64,000 nt of DNA. It comes from Heterocephalus glaber. Its lineage: Eukaryota; Chordata; Mammalia; Rodentia; Bathyergidae. Shown here in pieces: positions 11,701 to 24,852 of this stretch. The DNA lies in the NCBI RefSeq assembly GCF_000247695.1, contig NW_004624748.1, positions 9,503,252 to 9,567,251 of the forward strand, given 5' to 3'. Numbering within the stretch: position 1 is the first letter of the stretch; each line of letters begins with the position of its first letter. Made by a program: the position numbers and the translations under genes. Below the pieces are notes generated by a model. That model ran no database searches. It saw only the letters and a program-made list of their open reading frames with translations, and was not told the origin of the DNA.

Positions 11701-14700
11701 GGGCCTCCCTGGCTGGCCATTGTTTTTAATGCTGAAACCTAGAAGAGGAGACAAAAATAAATGTTTTGTTTCACCAATGACAAACTGTACTGTTCTCAGA
11801 GGAAACAAAACCCAATTTAAACCTATTAAAATATACTGATAATCTAACGTGCAACTGTAACAAAAAGGCAATGTATCTCATAATCCTTTATAGCCAACAA
11901 AATTCTTAAGCAAAACTTTTTTTGTGATTTCATAGCATATGTTATCTTGCAAAAAAAATATACCAAAATCATATAAGGCAATCTCCCTAATACACTTCCA
12001 TACAGGAAGATGGAAATGAAGGCCCTAGAGCAGTGGTGGCAAACCTTTTAGAGCTTTCAATGATACAAATAGCCCACTGTGACATGCATCCCACACGTTT
12101 GCCACCACTGCCCTAGAGAAGCGCCAACACAAAACTGGTCTCTCTTAAGTGGACTGTTATGTCATTATTACCATATGTTATTAGAAAAATATTGCCCAGC
12201 AGGATAAAAATCACCTTTACATACCGAAAAGACTTTTTTTTTCTTTTCATAGGCAGAGAGAATGTCATTAAAACAAAGAAACAGGATCTTCAAATACCAT
12301 CAAAGGGCACATGTGACCATTGAGTGCTACAGACACCGACATGGGAGCCTGTCTTCTCCTCATCACTATCATTCCTCAGCAGCGGTACAGAAAAGTGAAT
12401 ACAAAAAGTGCATTCAGCTGCTCAGACAAGACTGTTGCTGATATAATAGTGATAAGAGTAAGAAATGGTTGGGGAAGGTAAAAGACAAACTGAATGAAAC
12501 GGTTTTTTTAAATGGCCATATGCAAAAAGTCCAGACCATGGTGTTGGCCTCACTTGGAAAGTCTCATTAGAAAAACTGAGTACCAACATTTTAGCTTTCT
12601 CACAAAAAGAGGAAACAAAATACTCAGAGATTGGGCAGGGACAGGTATAACATTAACTCAGATCTCCTAGACTTCTTTATTTCTAATTTCTCTTTCTACC
12701 CGTAGACTACTCTGGGCCTTTGTTCATGCTGTCCATCTGCATAAACCCCTTCTTTCCTCTTTCCTCTCACTCAATTCCTCTTTTTTTTTTTCAAATATCT
12801 TTTGGTTTTTTGGTACCGGGGATCGAACTCAGGACCTTGTGCTTACGAGGCAGGCACGGTGCCACTGAGCCAAATCCCTGGCCCTGTTCCCCTTTTTTTT
12901 GAGACAGGATCTCACTATGAAGTTGAGGCTGCCTTAGAGCTCTCTACGGACCTCGAACTTGCAGCGATCCTCCTGCCTCAGGCTCCCGAGTGCTAGGATT
13001 ATAGGTGTGTGCCACCATGCCCACCTTATATCTATTTTTCATTGTGAGATGCAGTTTTAAAAAAGAAAATACACATTGATTAGAGGTTAATTAGGCTGAG
13101 CATGGCAAAAGATATTACTTATCTTTAAGTCAAATCCCAAGGAACATTTTGCTCAGTTTTCCCAGACTTGTAAAGATAATCTCTCCTAAGAAAGATACCC
13201 AGAGAAAAACAAGGAAGAAATGGCTGGTTGGAGGGGGGTTCCCCAATGAGTCCCATCTTTTATAAAGCCTCAGGGATGAACAAAGACCCAGTGTTTTGGA
13301 AGGCACTGCTGTGTACACTTTAATGTTTACATTATCTTCCCATCTTGATTTCCCACTAGGTTATAACTCTTTGAGAGCAGAAATTAAATTTATAGGTCAA
13401 ATTTTACTATATACACTACATTAAGAAAAATTTCTAGTGTTACTGAGGAAATTAATAACATTTCAGAGGGAATATTAAAAATAAATCTGTAATATATTAT
13501 TTAACTGCTTAAAGAAAAATGAGTATATTTTACATATAAGTCTGAGTTTTTAGCATAAACTGGTCCCACCAGAAAGAAGTAACTTTCAGCCTAGTTATAA
13601 AACTAAAATACTTCCATTAAAATGCCTTAATAAGACTTTTTTTGCCAAAGCAAAATCTTCACCTCAAATTTGTCTATTTTACTATAAAATAACATTTCTG
13701 CAGCACTTTACAATTAAAGCTTTTCCACATATAATACTAACTGAACCTCATCACAACCTCAGGTAGGGAGGATGGATGCTATAGCTATGCCCACCACGGC
13801 TCTGAGAAGATGACTTGCCTAGTTTCAGTGAGGAAGTCACAGGAGGGGGTCTATGACCAAGGTTCCCTGACTCCAAGCTCCAAGCTCCTTCTTTTACTAT
13901 TCCAAGCCCTAAGTAAAGGTTTCAAGCATTGTCCAGTAAATACTATGGAATACTAAAACAATGTATCAACAGTTTTTTTCTTTTTTTTTTTTTGGGTACC
14001 GGGGATCGAACTCGGGACCTTGCGCTTGCAAGGCAGGTGTCGGAACCACTGAACTAAATCCCTGGCCCTGTATCAACAGTTTCTGAAGTCTCAAGGAAAA
14101 TTATCTAACTTAAATGTTTTCATAAACACCTCTACCCCAACACTCAGAATAGTTCTACATTCTTTTGGGCCATTCAAATACTTGGAGAAAAGACTGTTTT
14201 TCCAGGGGCAAGAAATTAGGCAATACAGCATATATGTTCTTCTTGTTCTCATTTTGTTTTTCCCAGGAAAGACTATTAATTATACCAAAAATCATGAAGG
14301 AACCAAATAATAAAGATGTAAAAAGTTTATTTCATGTACTTTCAGTCTCTCTGCAAAAGTTGATTCTCAATCTATGAAAAGAAGATGCAATTTTTCTGGG
14401 AAAAGGAATGTGGTTAAGAATTAAGGAAAATGAAACACCTCAACAGGGGAGCCCAGAAAGAGGACAGATAAACGAAGGACCAATAAAGAGTGGATGAAAG
14501 GGAATCAGAATCACATCTAAGTTTTCAGGCTCAAAATCCCATCTTCAAATAACCTAAACATGTTCCCCATGCACAAAGACAATCTGTTTCTGGATACACG
14601 AGACTGGTTGGTACTCTGCAGGTCCAATACAAAGTGAGATTCCAGGAGACAATGAGAGAGACACCCAGCCCACATGCAGGTAACTTACAACATGGATAAC

Positions 14701-17700
14701 AAAACACAGCTAGCCAAAGGTCAGCTGTAACTAGCTTAGCAGTATTTGTACTTTTCCTCTTCAAAACTGAAAATTCTGCAAGCAGATCTAAACGTCCGCA
14801 AACCAGAAGTTTCTATTATAGGAGACACCGTAATTTCTTAGATAGAATTATTAAGATTTGGCTATCTCCTTCTGCTAAAGTTTTCACAAGAGGGTAATTC
14901 AAAAGGAAAGCCAAGGAAGAATGCAAAATGACTTTACAAAGTAGGCATCACGGTCTATACCTTTGTCATGAACTCCTCCAGCTGCTCTACAAATAGCTTG
15001 CTCTGCTGCTGAATAAACTGCTCACAGGCTGATTTCAGATGCCGGTCTACATCTTTTTTAGAGTCAAGATAATGTTCTCTTATTTCAGGAGTACCCTTAA
15101 AAAGAAGATGACAATTTCCTCCTGTTTTTATGTGCCTAGAAATTACTAGACATGTAAAGAATGTCGTTTCATTCCCACCACCAATGAAACAGACTCCTTC
15201 TCACCTCCAACAAGAACTCTATCAAGGCATTGTTGCTATTCAGCCTAAAAAATCTTGGAACAGTCATAGGGTTCAGGATTTTAAATGCCGCATCTGTGAA
15301 ACAAAATTACTCATCCAGTGAACATGTACAGTTTCAACAGAGAAGTCTTGTGTAACAAACACTAGTTCTCTACGCCCCAAGCCACAAGGCATGCATCTTC
15401 AGCTCAGCTCAGTGAATGGCTGAGGGCGAGATGACTGCCAGTGATGGCTGTGGCAGTTACTTCCTGAAGGTCAGAACTGCAAAATGACTATTCATCTCAA
15501 CAATCCACTTACAGAAAAAAAGAAAAGTAATAAATGGTATTTGACACTGTAATATTTCAGTACTGTACTTTTAGAATGTTAAGAGATTTTAAGAAAATAT
15601 TTACATACTTACCCAGCTTCTTTGTTAAGATCCTGGCTGGCATAAAAATTTATTCCCTTGAAGGAGAGTGAATAAACTAATGTGTCAGCCAGGAGGAAAA
15701 CACCATAAGGACATATTTATCCCTTAACCTCCAGACTAACTAGAATCTATACAAAGTACTAAATGAGGTTACATTAATGTTCAAATGCAATAAGATAAAA
15801 TGTTAGTCATAAGAGGTTAGAGAGTTAAAAGTGAAGATAGCAAGTATTAAATGAGAGTTTAAAAAAAAAAGATCATTTCTTTGCTTTGCTTTGTTAGATT
15901 AGAGAAAGCAAAGCAGGAAAGGCTTCATTTCAAATCCCTGGTTTTGTAACCACACACTGCAATACTGCCTTGGCCCTGGTGTTAATGAAAAAGAACCTCC
16001 CTATCAGATTTGGTGTTTAAAGTAAAGCTTTAGTGAAACTCTTTGTGTCTGCTGTATCTTTTCTATGATATACCTAAAAGAACCTGTCTGCAATAAACAG
16101 AATCAAACCACCATCTGGAAGGGTTAAATAAGCTTCATAATATTTGGGAGAAAACATACTTTAAAACAAAGTGGTTTTTTTGTATTACATTTTTTATTGG
16201 TACATTGTAGGTATACAACACAACTGCATTTCTCATTGGGAATTGTACCTTTACATAATGCATCTTGTTTCTTATTTTTTCCCCAAGTTTAAAACAAATT
16301 TTGCCAAAATCTTATGCTATTTCATTTTTTCATTTGCTCACATCTCAGTGGATCTACAATAGAACCAAGTGGCAAGAGCATATGAATAAGAAAAAATGAA
16401 AGTAAATCAACCCTCCTCTATCCCATCACTTAGATAAGGGACTATCAGCAATCTGGAATTCTTTAAGACAGGGCACTGTTCCCACACCTCATACTGAAAG
16501 AAAAGAAAGAAATCAAAGAGAATAGCTGGGAGAGAGCAACTCTGAAGAGATTACGCTCTTTAAAAATTATGCTTTCTTTAGCAGCTCAGGTGGATGAGGC
16601 AGGAGGATCACAAGTTCAAGGCCAGGCAGGGCACCTAAGTTAGATCCTGTCTCATAATAAAAATAAAAAAGGCTCTGGGTTCAATCCTCAGTACCATTGA
16701 AAAAAAAAAAAAGCATTTTGTAAAGGCAAAGGCCAGGAAATCTAGCTTCTGTTTAAAAAAAAAACAACAACAAAGTATACAAATAACACACACGGGCTTT
16801 GAAAAACGAAAAAAAATTTTTGAAATAAACAGGAGAGAACATTAGGGGGAAAAAAACCTGTTTAATATGACTCTCACAAGGCCACAGTGAGCCCCAGCCA
16901 GTTAAAGAAACCCCACTCCAGGGGCCGGGGATTTAGCTCAGTGGTTTCGCCGCTTGCTGCGCAAGCGCACGGACCCGAGTTCGATCCCCAGTACCAAAAA
17001 AAAAGAAACCCCACTCTTATAGATGAGCACAGAGGGGTAGGGAACTAAAAACCTGCTACCTTTGGAAATTCTGTATTCGGCATTGCTCTGAAGTACAGAA
17101 TACAAAAAATAATTTCAGTGACTTTTCTCAATTACCCCAATAAAGAATAGAGAAGTTAATTCATTACATCAACAGATGGCTTAAGGCATTAGAGCTTAAA
17201 TGTTTTGGAAGTGATTAGGAAAAGATAAAAGTTTATAAAAATTTGTAAGTAATCAAGACAAATAAGTGATGTTTGGTATATCCTTAACTGCCTACAATCA
17301 ACAGCTTAAAAAGTCATTACTCTGATCTTTTAAAAACTATCTCTTATTACTTCAGGGACAAATCATTAGGACTGCTAAATTATCTTTCCCAAGATGAGTC
17401 AGTATTTATTACCAATTCAAAAACCCTATCTACATGATTAATTAACCAGCTGATTTAACATCACTTAAGTTTATTTAAGCAACTGAAACTTATAAAGCGT
17501 GTTAACATATATTTTCTGAATGATCTTGATAATTCAGTGAAGGTGTCCCAGTAAGTTCAGTATGCTCATTTTACCTAGGAGAAAGGTTTGATAGGAAGCT
17601 AAAATACCCATTAAAGATCTTACAAGAGTCAGGAAACAATGAGACAGAAACAAAACCTAACTCTCAGATCTTAGGTAAGTACTCCCACTTTTACCCTGGC

Positions 17701-20700
17701 TTCCAAATTTTCAACAACTGACAAATTCAACTCAATATTTAAAATCATACCAATTAGCTGACATACACTACTTAGTACTAAGTAGCTATTATATTGATTT
17801 TTTATTTTCTAACTGGTTATACTAACATGTGGTAGAATCTAAGACAGGTAATATTATATTATGAATTAAAACGCTCAGATACAGTACAGTTCTCTTCCCC
17901 AGCACTCAGGGAGTTGAGGCAAGAGGATTGCCAGGAGTACAAGGCCAACTTGGGCTAACAGTTAGTTCAAGGGCAGTCTGAACTACATAGAGAGACCCTT
18001 TCTCAAAAACAACAATAAAAAATACAGTTCCCTTCACAAAGAAAACACAGCAAGTTAGAAGCAATTAGGGTACTGACAGCTCAGCTTAGTATTAACAAGT
18101 AATATATTTAGCAAGCAAAGCATGCAAAAAAAATTGCAGATGAACATAAAATAAACCTACAACCTGTGCTGACACATTTGGGAAGGTCAAACACACCCAA
18201 CTGCGCCAGCCAGGACAATAAAGTACCTCTAGTTTTCTTGAGGTCCAGAGAAATTTCCTTAATGGTGAATTCAGTGTGAAATGGAGCAATTTGTTCACGA
18301 AGAATCAAAAGGTGCTTAATTAAGAAAAGCTGTCCATCAATCTGAGTCTAAAACAGAAAAAATGGTATTATCATAGATTAAATCAAAACAGGAACATATA
18401 AAACACATTATTAATTGACATTAATCTACCTAAATTTACACGCTTATGATGCCAATACTTTTTTTTCATTTTTTGAGACAGGGTCTTGTGATCCTCCTGC
18501 CTCAGCCTCCCGAGTGCTGGGATTACAGGCATGCGCCACCACGCCGGGATGCCAATACTCTTTTGCTATACAGTGAACTCTCCCTATATCACTCAGTTAG
18601 AATTATTTGGGGAAGGGCTGGGGATTTAGCTCAGTGGCACCATGATTGCCTCACAAGCGTAAGGTTCTGAGTTTGATCCCCAGTACAAAAAAAAAAATTA
18701 TTATTTGGAGGAAAAACATCCTGCTTAACTATTACTTGCTCTACTTAAAAAATCCAAGAAAGTATATCTGACAAAAAGCCTATAAAGCACCACATCTAGG
18801 AAGAGAATTCAAACCTTTTTAAATTTGTTGCAAAGGTAGAAAAGATGCTGCAGTCTGACATCAACACAGAGCAGAAGGTACACAAAAGCTCCATACATGA
18901 GCCTAATTCTGCCCTCTCGTGGCCTGTTGTTTTCTCTTCAGAAAGATACCTTTCACTATTTGGTCAAAGTGGTTTCAATAACAAGAACATCAGACAAACT
19001 CTTATTTATATAAAAGTTCAAAAGGAGCCTCCTCCAAATGTAAAATGGTTTGGGGGTCACCATTTTGGATTATAAAGAGGATGGACAATCTACACTCCTG
19101 AGTCTCACATGCCCTTTTGCCCTCTTGGAACCTATCAGCTACAAGAGACATGTGATGGAAGTTTAGTTCTCAAAGCCAACCTGATCCCAAAATAGTAAGT
19201 AATCAGTTTCTACAGGAGTCTGTATATTTACAAATGCAATGCTTTATTTGCTCCTCCTTGCTGCTACTCAAGATTTAATATTACTTTGAAAATATTTCTA
19301 ATCAAAGTTTTTATATTACATTAGAAAAAAGTTATTCTACAGTAAGTAATATAAATTTTAAAGGGCTTATTAAACAAGTGACCCCTCCCTAGTCTCTCTC
19401 CCCTCACTTCTTTTTTTTTTTGGTACCGGGGATTGAACTCAGGTCATTTGCGCTTGCGCAGCAGGCGGCGAAACCACTGAGCTAAATCCCCGGCCCTCCC
19501 CTCACTTCTAATAAACATAATCTATATAAGTAAGACTTTTACAATGGAAACTCAACTATGTACTCTGGAACACAGAGCATTAGCAAAGTACAAAATGCTA
19601 CATGTCTTAGTACTTGTTCTATTTTTAAAAGAACTAACAATTCTGTTGTCAAAAATAGCATCATATAGATATGATTTATTAAAGTTGATGTAACTCAACA
19701 GATTGTATTATGCTAATTTACTGGAAGACCAGCACCTTAATTTAACTATGTAAGAATAATTTCTCCCCTTAAAAAAAACCAGAAAAACTCTCAAAGACAT
19801 TAAGCCACTTCATTAGTCACTTTTTTTTCATATGTCATTTCTTAAAAAGTTGAAAGGCAAAAGTACATAAACTCAGCCATGAAACTAAATAAGCTAGTGC
19901 TTACCAAACTGAGGGCTTCTACATGTACTTACAGCCCTTATAATAAGTATAAAATAGAAATAGATAAAAGCCTACAGATAGGACAGAAGATTGAATAATC
20001 AAAAGGCTTAAAATAGAGGACAGTGGTACCAAAGGACATAAGCATATAAATTTTTCTTAATTAGGTCATTAAGAAATATATACTCACTGCAGAAAATCTG
20101 GAAAATAAAGAAATATGTAGGGAATGGGGCAAAAGTCACCCAAAGCTTTCAGTTTCGTATTTGCTTCAATGCATTTTTTATTGCATAAAGTCACACTGGA
20201 TATCTGATTTGTATCCTTTTATTTTTGCCTTATCAAAGTTAATTATATTATTTTATTGTTTTAAATGTAATGATATATTCTACCATATGGAATATGTCCC
20301 ACTTTACTTAATCATTTCTCTAATGTTAGAGACCCATTTCTCAATTTCACCTATTATAAATGTAAGAGGTCAGACTCACAAATATATTTAAAACTTAAAC
20401 TCACCTATCTATAACTTTATTTTCTATTGTCTTCTAGTCTGTATCAAAATTTCAACTCTCTGTTCCATAAATGGGAGAAGACAGTGGTCACAAAAGTACA
20501 GCTTTTCTAGCAACAAGATGCTAAATTCTTTCATGGAGAGATTTTTTTATATTAAAAAATGTATCTAAAGCCTTTAAGTTAGAAATCAACTTTGTAAATT
20601 TAGAAGTCACAGACTTTGAATACCTTAAGCAGTAATAAAATTTTGGCTGAAAATTCCTGCAGGCAATAGGCATTTTAAGAAGAATTATGCTAAGCAATAC

Positions 20701-23700
20701 TATTGATCATGCTCAATTAAAAATATATATATATATCGTAAGGGCATGAGAGAAGGACACACCAGCAGTCTCCCTCGGGCCCCATCCTGATTAAAACCTT
20801 AAACCATGCAGTTTCAGCAATTACTTCTAGTCACACAATCCAAGGGCCACAACTGCCTCTTTCCAAAATGGATGGCTGATTTAATCCAGATGAGGCCATG
20901 AGACTACTGAAAACAACTTTGCAGGGATGATTAAGTTGCTGTTTCCTTGACAGTGCTTTCTTGGTATTCCAGGGAAAGAGCGGTATCATCTCCTTAGGCA
21001 ATAAGACAATGACAAGGAACTTTCACTCCCTAAAATTTGGAGGGGGAGGATCGAACACAGGATCTTGCGCTTGCGAGGCAGGTGCGGTGCCACTGACCTA
21101 AATCCCCAGCTCTAAAATTTATTTTTAGTATTTTAGTAATCTGCCTTTCTTAGCACAATGTCTATAAGGACTATAATGAAATACTAGCTTCTCTCAAAGG
21201 GCCTCAAAATACAATCATAAATAAATCTAACTGTCAAGATTGGCTTTAAATTTCTGTACCTATAAATGAATACTATATCGTACAATATTATTATAGGTAT
21301 TGAAATTTCACCTAACACTTCATCAAACCTTGTTTTTGCTGATAGACTCTGATGCTCCAAGTAAGGACTGAATGCAGGCTGACAATGCTTCCTGTGATAA
21401 TCCTTGGAACACGGCCCTCTGGTGAAATAAAAGAGAAACAGCCTGTGGCACTTCAAAAAACGAGAAAAAAAGGCTAAGCTGTGCAGGCATCTAATAATGC
21501 TTATCTTCATCATGGAGTTATTTTAGTACTGTACCATTCCTCCTGGAGTTTTTATTCCCCTCTAACCTTTCTAAACCAATGTACAAGCACATTTATGTGT
21601 GCAAATCCATGTGTGCCCCTTCAGTACATATGTATCAGCACTACTGCATGCTGGGCACCGTATTAGATGCCAGGAAATACAGAGGCCAAGAGGTAGACAG
21701 AGTTCTGACCTCATGGAGCCCTTACCCCAGCCTGATTTCACATTACAGGGCTGTTTTTTAAAGCTCTAAAACTAACTGTGAAACCCTCAGTAAATCCTTT
21801 AGTAAAAATTTAACCCAGGTAATTAATCGGTATTTATTAAGGTACTTTCAGGTTTGTGTATATGGCTCTCCATTATGGTACTATTTACAATTTAAAAACT
21901 GAAATAATATAAATATTCAATGATGCGAGGTTCACAAAATACTAGTAAACTAAATTATAAAATACGGTGTATGAATACAAAGAATGCTGAAACAGTGACA
22001 TGCTTATAAGAAGTTATGTATTATAAATTAATAGAAAATATAATCAATAGAAAAAATGTTACAAAATGGTACATGAAGTATGAATCCTAATTCTGCCACT
22101 TCTCTATCATCCCAGAGGTGTGACGTGTTCATTGGGCAGAGATTCCCATCAGTCCCTTTGCTACCCTCCTGCCTTCACTCTACCTGAGATGAAACTAACA
22201 TGGACAAAATATGCAAGACATTTATTACCAGGCTGTACTCCTGGCGCTGGTCTCCTGCTTGATATTATTCTCTTTTTGTATTGCTCTTCCCTTTCTCAAG
22301 GCTGCTAAATAAAAGGGGATTAGCATTACCTCCCCCTGGGTCACTGATCTTGCCTGGAAGGTGAAAGATAGGCAGCTTAGACCAAGACCCTTTTCTTCCC
22401 CAGCTCAGCCTTAATGGTGTTTTTCACTTGATTCACCTTTGATCAGTAAGACTGAAAAGGTTAAGACTTGAAAGACAGCTAGGTGAAAAAAGAACAAGCC
22501 TGAGGCACAAAACAAAACAGGTAGAATGATCTCCTTCAGCCTTATTATTTTGCTAAAGTCCTGTTCAAGCACCCTCAGAGGCTTCCTTCACTAAGATCTA
22601 TAGTAACAAAGGATGCTAAGTGGAATATGCTGCCTGCACATTTCCCCCAAGATTCTGGCTCTACTGCAGGGAACTTCTAAATTCTAGTATGCTACTATTT
22701 AATATACCTACTAGGGAACCTGGGAAGGAAGAAATACCAAATGTCCAGACTTCCTTCTCAAAGAGATCTCATGAACTACGCAGTTTAAATTAGATAGAAT
22801 AGTATGGACTTCACTGATGCCGTGAAACAACTGTAATCTTCTTGGGTCGTAGGACTTCAGAATGGAATACCAGTATGTGATATGAGGGCATTCATACTCC
22901 TTTTGAATTATATCCTTAAAAAACAGTGGCACCTGGACAAGTTGTTACATGACTGCTATATTTAATCATTTTTCTCTGTATGTGCAGTTGGGATGGTAGC
23001 CATCAAATTAATAAATTAAAAACTGAAGTAAACTGACCAAATTTTGTAACTATTTTGGTTTGGAAATCAAACCAATGATGGCAAATTTGTAGACAAATGT
23101 GCTGTTACAGAGGAATGACAACTGTTATCACTAAACCAGAGTGCTTAAAATAACTCTGTTCCCTGAGATCAAATGCAGTGTAAGTTGGTCCTGAAAAAAA
23201 AGTACTGCTAACTTCAGCAAATAATTAAACTTACTCCATGACTAGAAACACATGCTATCTTAACACTATTTGCTGAGGATGCTGATTCAAACTGAGTGCA
23301 AAACTAGACTACACCATTTAATATTAAATGTAAATTATACCTATGTGACACTGGATGTACCACTTAACCTCTCTGCAATCTCTTCTCCTCTAAAAACTAA
23401 GGCAGACAAGTTAATCAATTGTTTTAAACTTATTCCTCTGAGAAGCAATGAAAGCCAAAGCCCTTCTCCTGAGAAAGGCACCATACAAACTACACACAGA
23501 ATGTATCCACCATTTCAACGTGTCCAGAGACCCTCCAAAGCCCCTTAATGGATTCTAAGAGTCTACAGAATGCTCAGGTCAGGGATCCTTAATAAGCTTG
23601 ACCTTCAAGTTATCTCCATGCCTAAAAATCATGATTCTAAGAATATCAAGCAAAATACTGCATCAAGATCATTTTTTAGTTTTAATCACAATTTATGATT

Positions 23701-24804
23701 AACTGATTAGTGGACAATAATTTATTCAGAATGTACCAAGATCTTAAAAAATATTAAACTTTTAAAACATTCCAAGTGAAAGAATAAGCAATTCACAGCA
23801 AAGATATAAGAATTTACACATACATCTATGCATCTGTATAATTTGGAGAGACAGACAAGAGTTCTTCGAACTGTAGGATACCACATTCCATGAAGATCTG
23901 CTGGAGAAATTGTGGTATGTGGTCTAGGATTGAGGGCTTCTGTTGAACCTAAAACCCAAATGAAAAAGATTGCACACTTCAGGTATGTGGATGTCTGTCT
24001 TACAATAAATTGCATGGTAGTTATAAACTGTATATTCTCATTAACTATAAATGGGACGCCAGTTTTTTTCTCATCTTTAATCAAGAATACCCTTAGAAGT
24101 TCAATCCCCGGTACCAAAAAAAAAAAGAATACCCTTAGAAATCTAAGGTAAGATTTAACACAAGGGAGAACATATGTACATTCCAGCCTCACGTATATGC
24201 TCAACCCAAACTGCTTTTCTCAAACTAGGATCAACAATCTTTATGAAATGAACAGCATACTCATATTATAGATTTGCGGAGGCAGAGGTGTATGTAGTCA
24301 CATGGAAACAAATGGGAGCCAATGGAGGTAGAAGTGAAAAGAAAACAAATTTTAAATGGGAAGATTAATCAACGCATCTTGCATGTCACCCTGCCTTCCA
24401 TGCTGAGCTGTATCACATACAGGCTACTTAGTATATCCAATTCACAAGCGACAAGAGCTGGCTCCCCCACCCTTGGACAGTCAAAAGGCAGCCTCTGGTA
24501 AACATGAGGAACGGTAGGCAGGGAGTGTGGCTGAGCAGCCACCTCTGTAAGGAAAGGACAATCACTTTGATGTTTAGGACCAGGTGGCAAATGAACCACA
24601 AAAACAGAGCTGGTATAAATCTCTGATACAAGAGGTAAAACTGAAATATGGATTGAGTATTAGAGGACATTAAAGAACTTCATTAAATTTTTAGTGCAAT
24701 AACAGTTTATGGTTATGTAAGAAGTCATTTTTTTGAGAGATGCTGAACTAGTCAAGTGTCGATGATATCAATAATTTACTTTAAAATGACTGGTTTAAAA
24801 AAGT

Positions 24805-24852
<48 letters not shown>

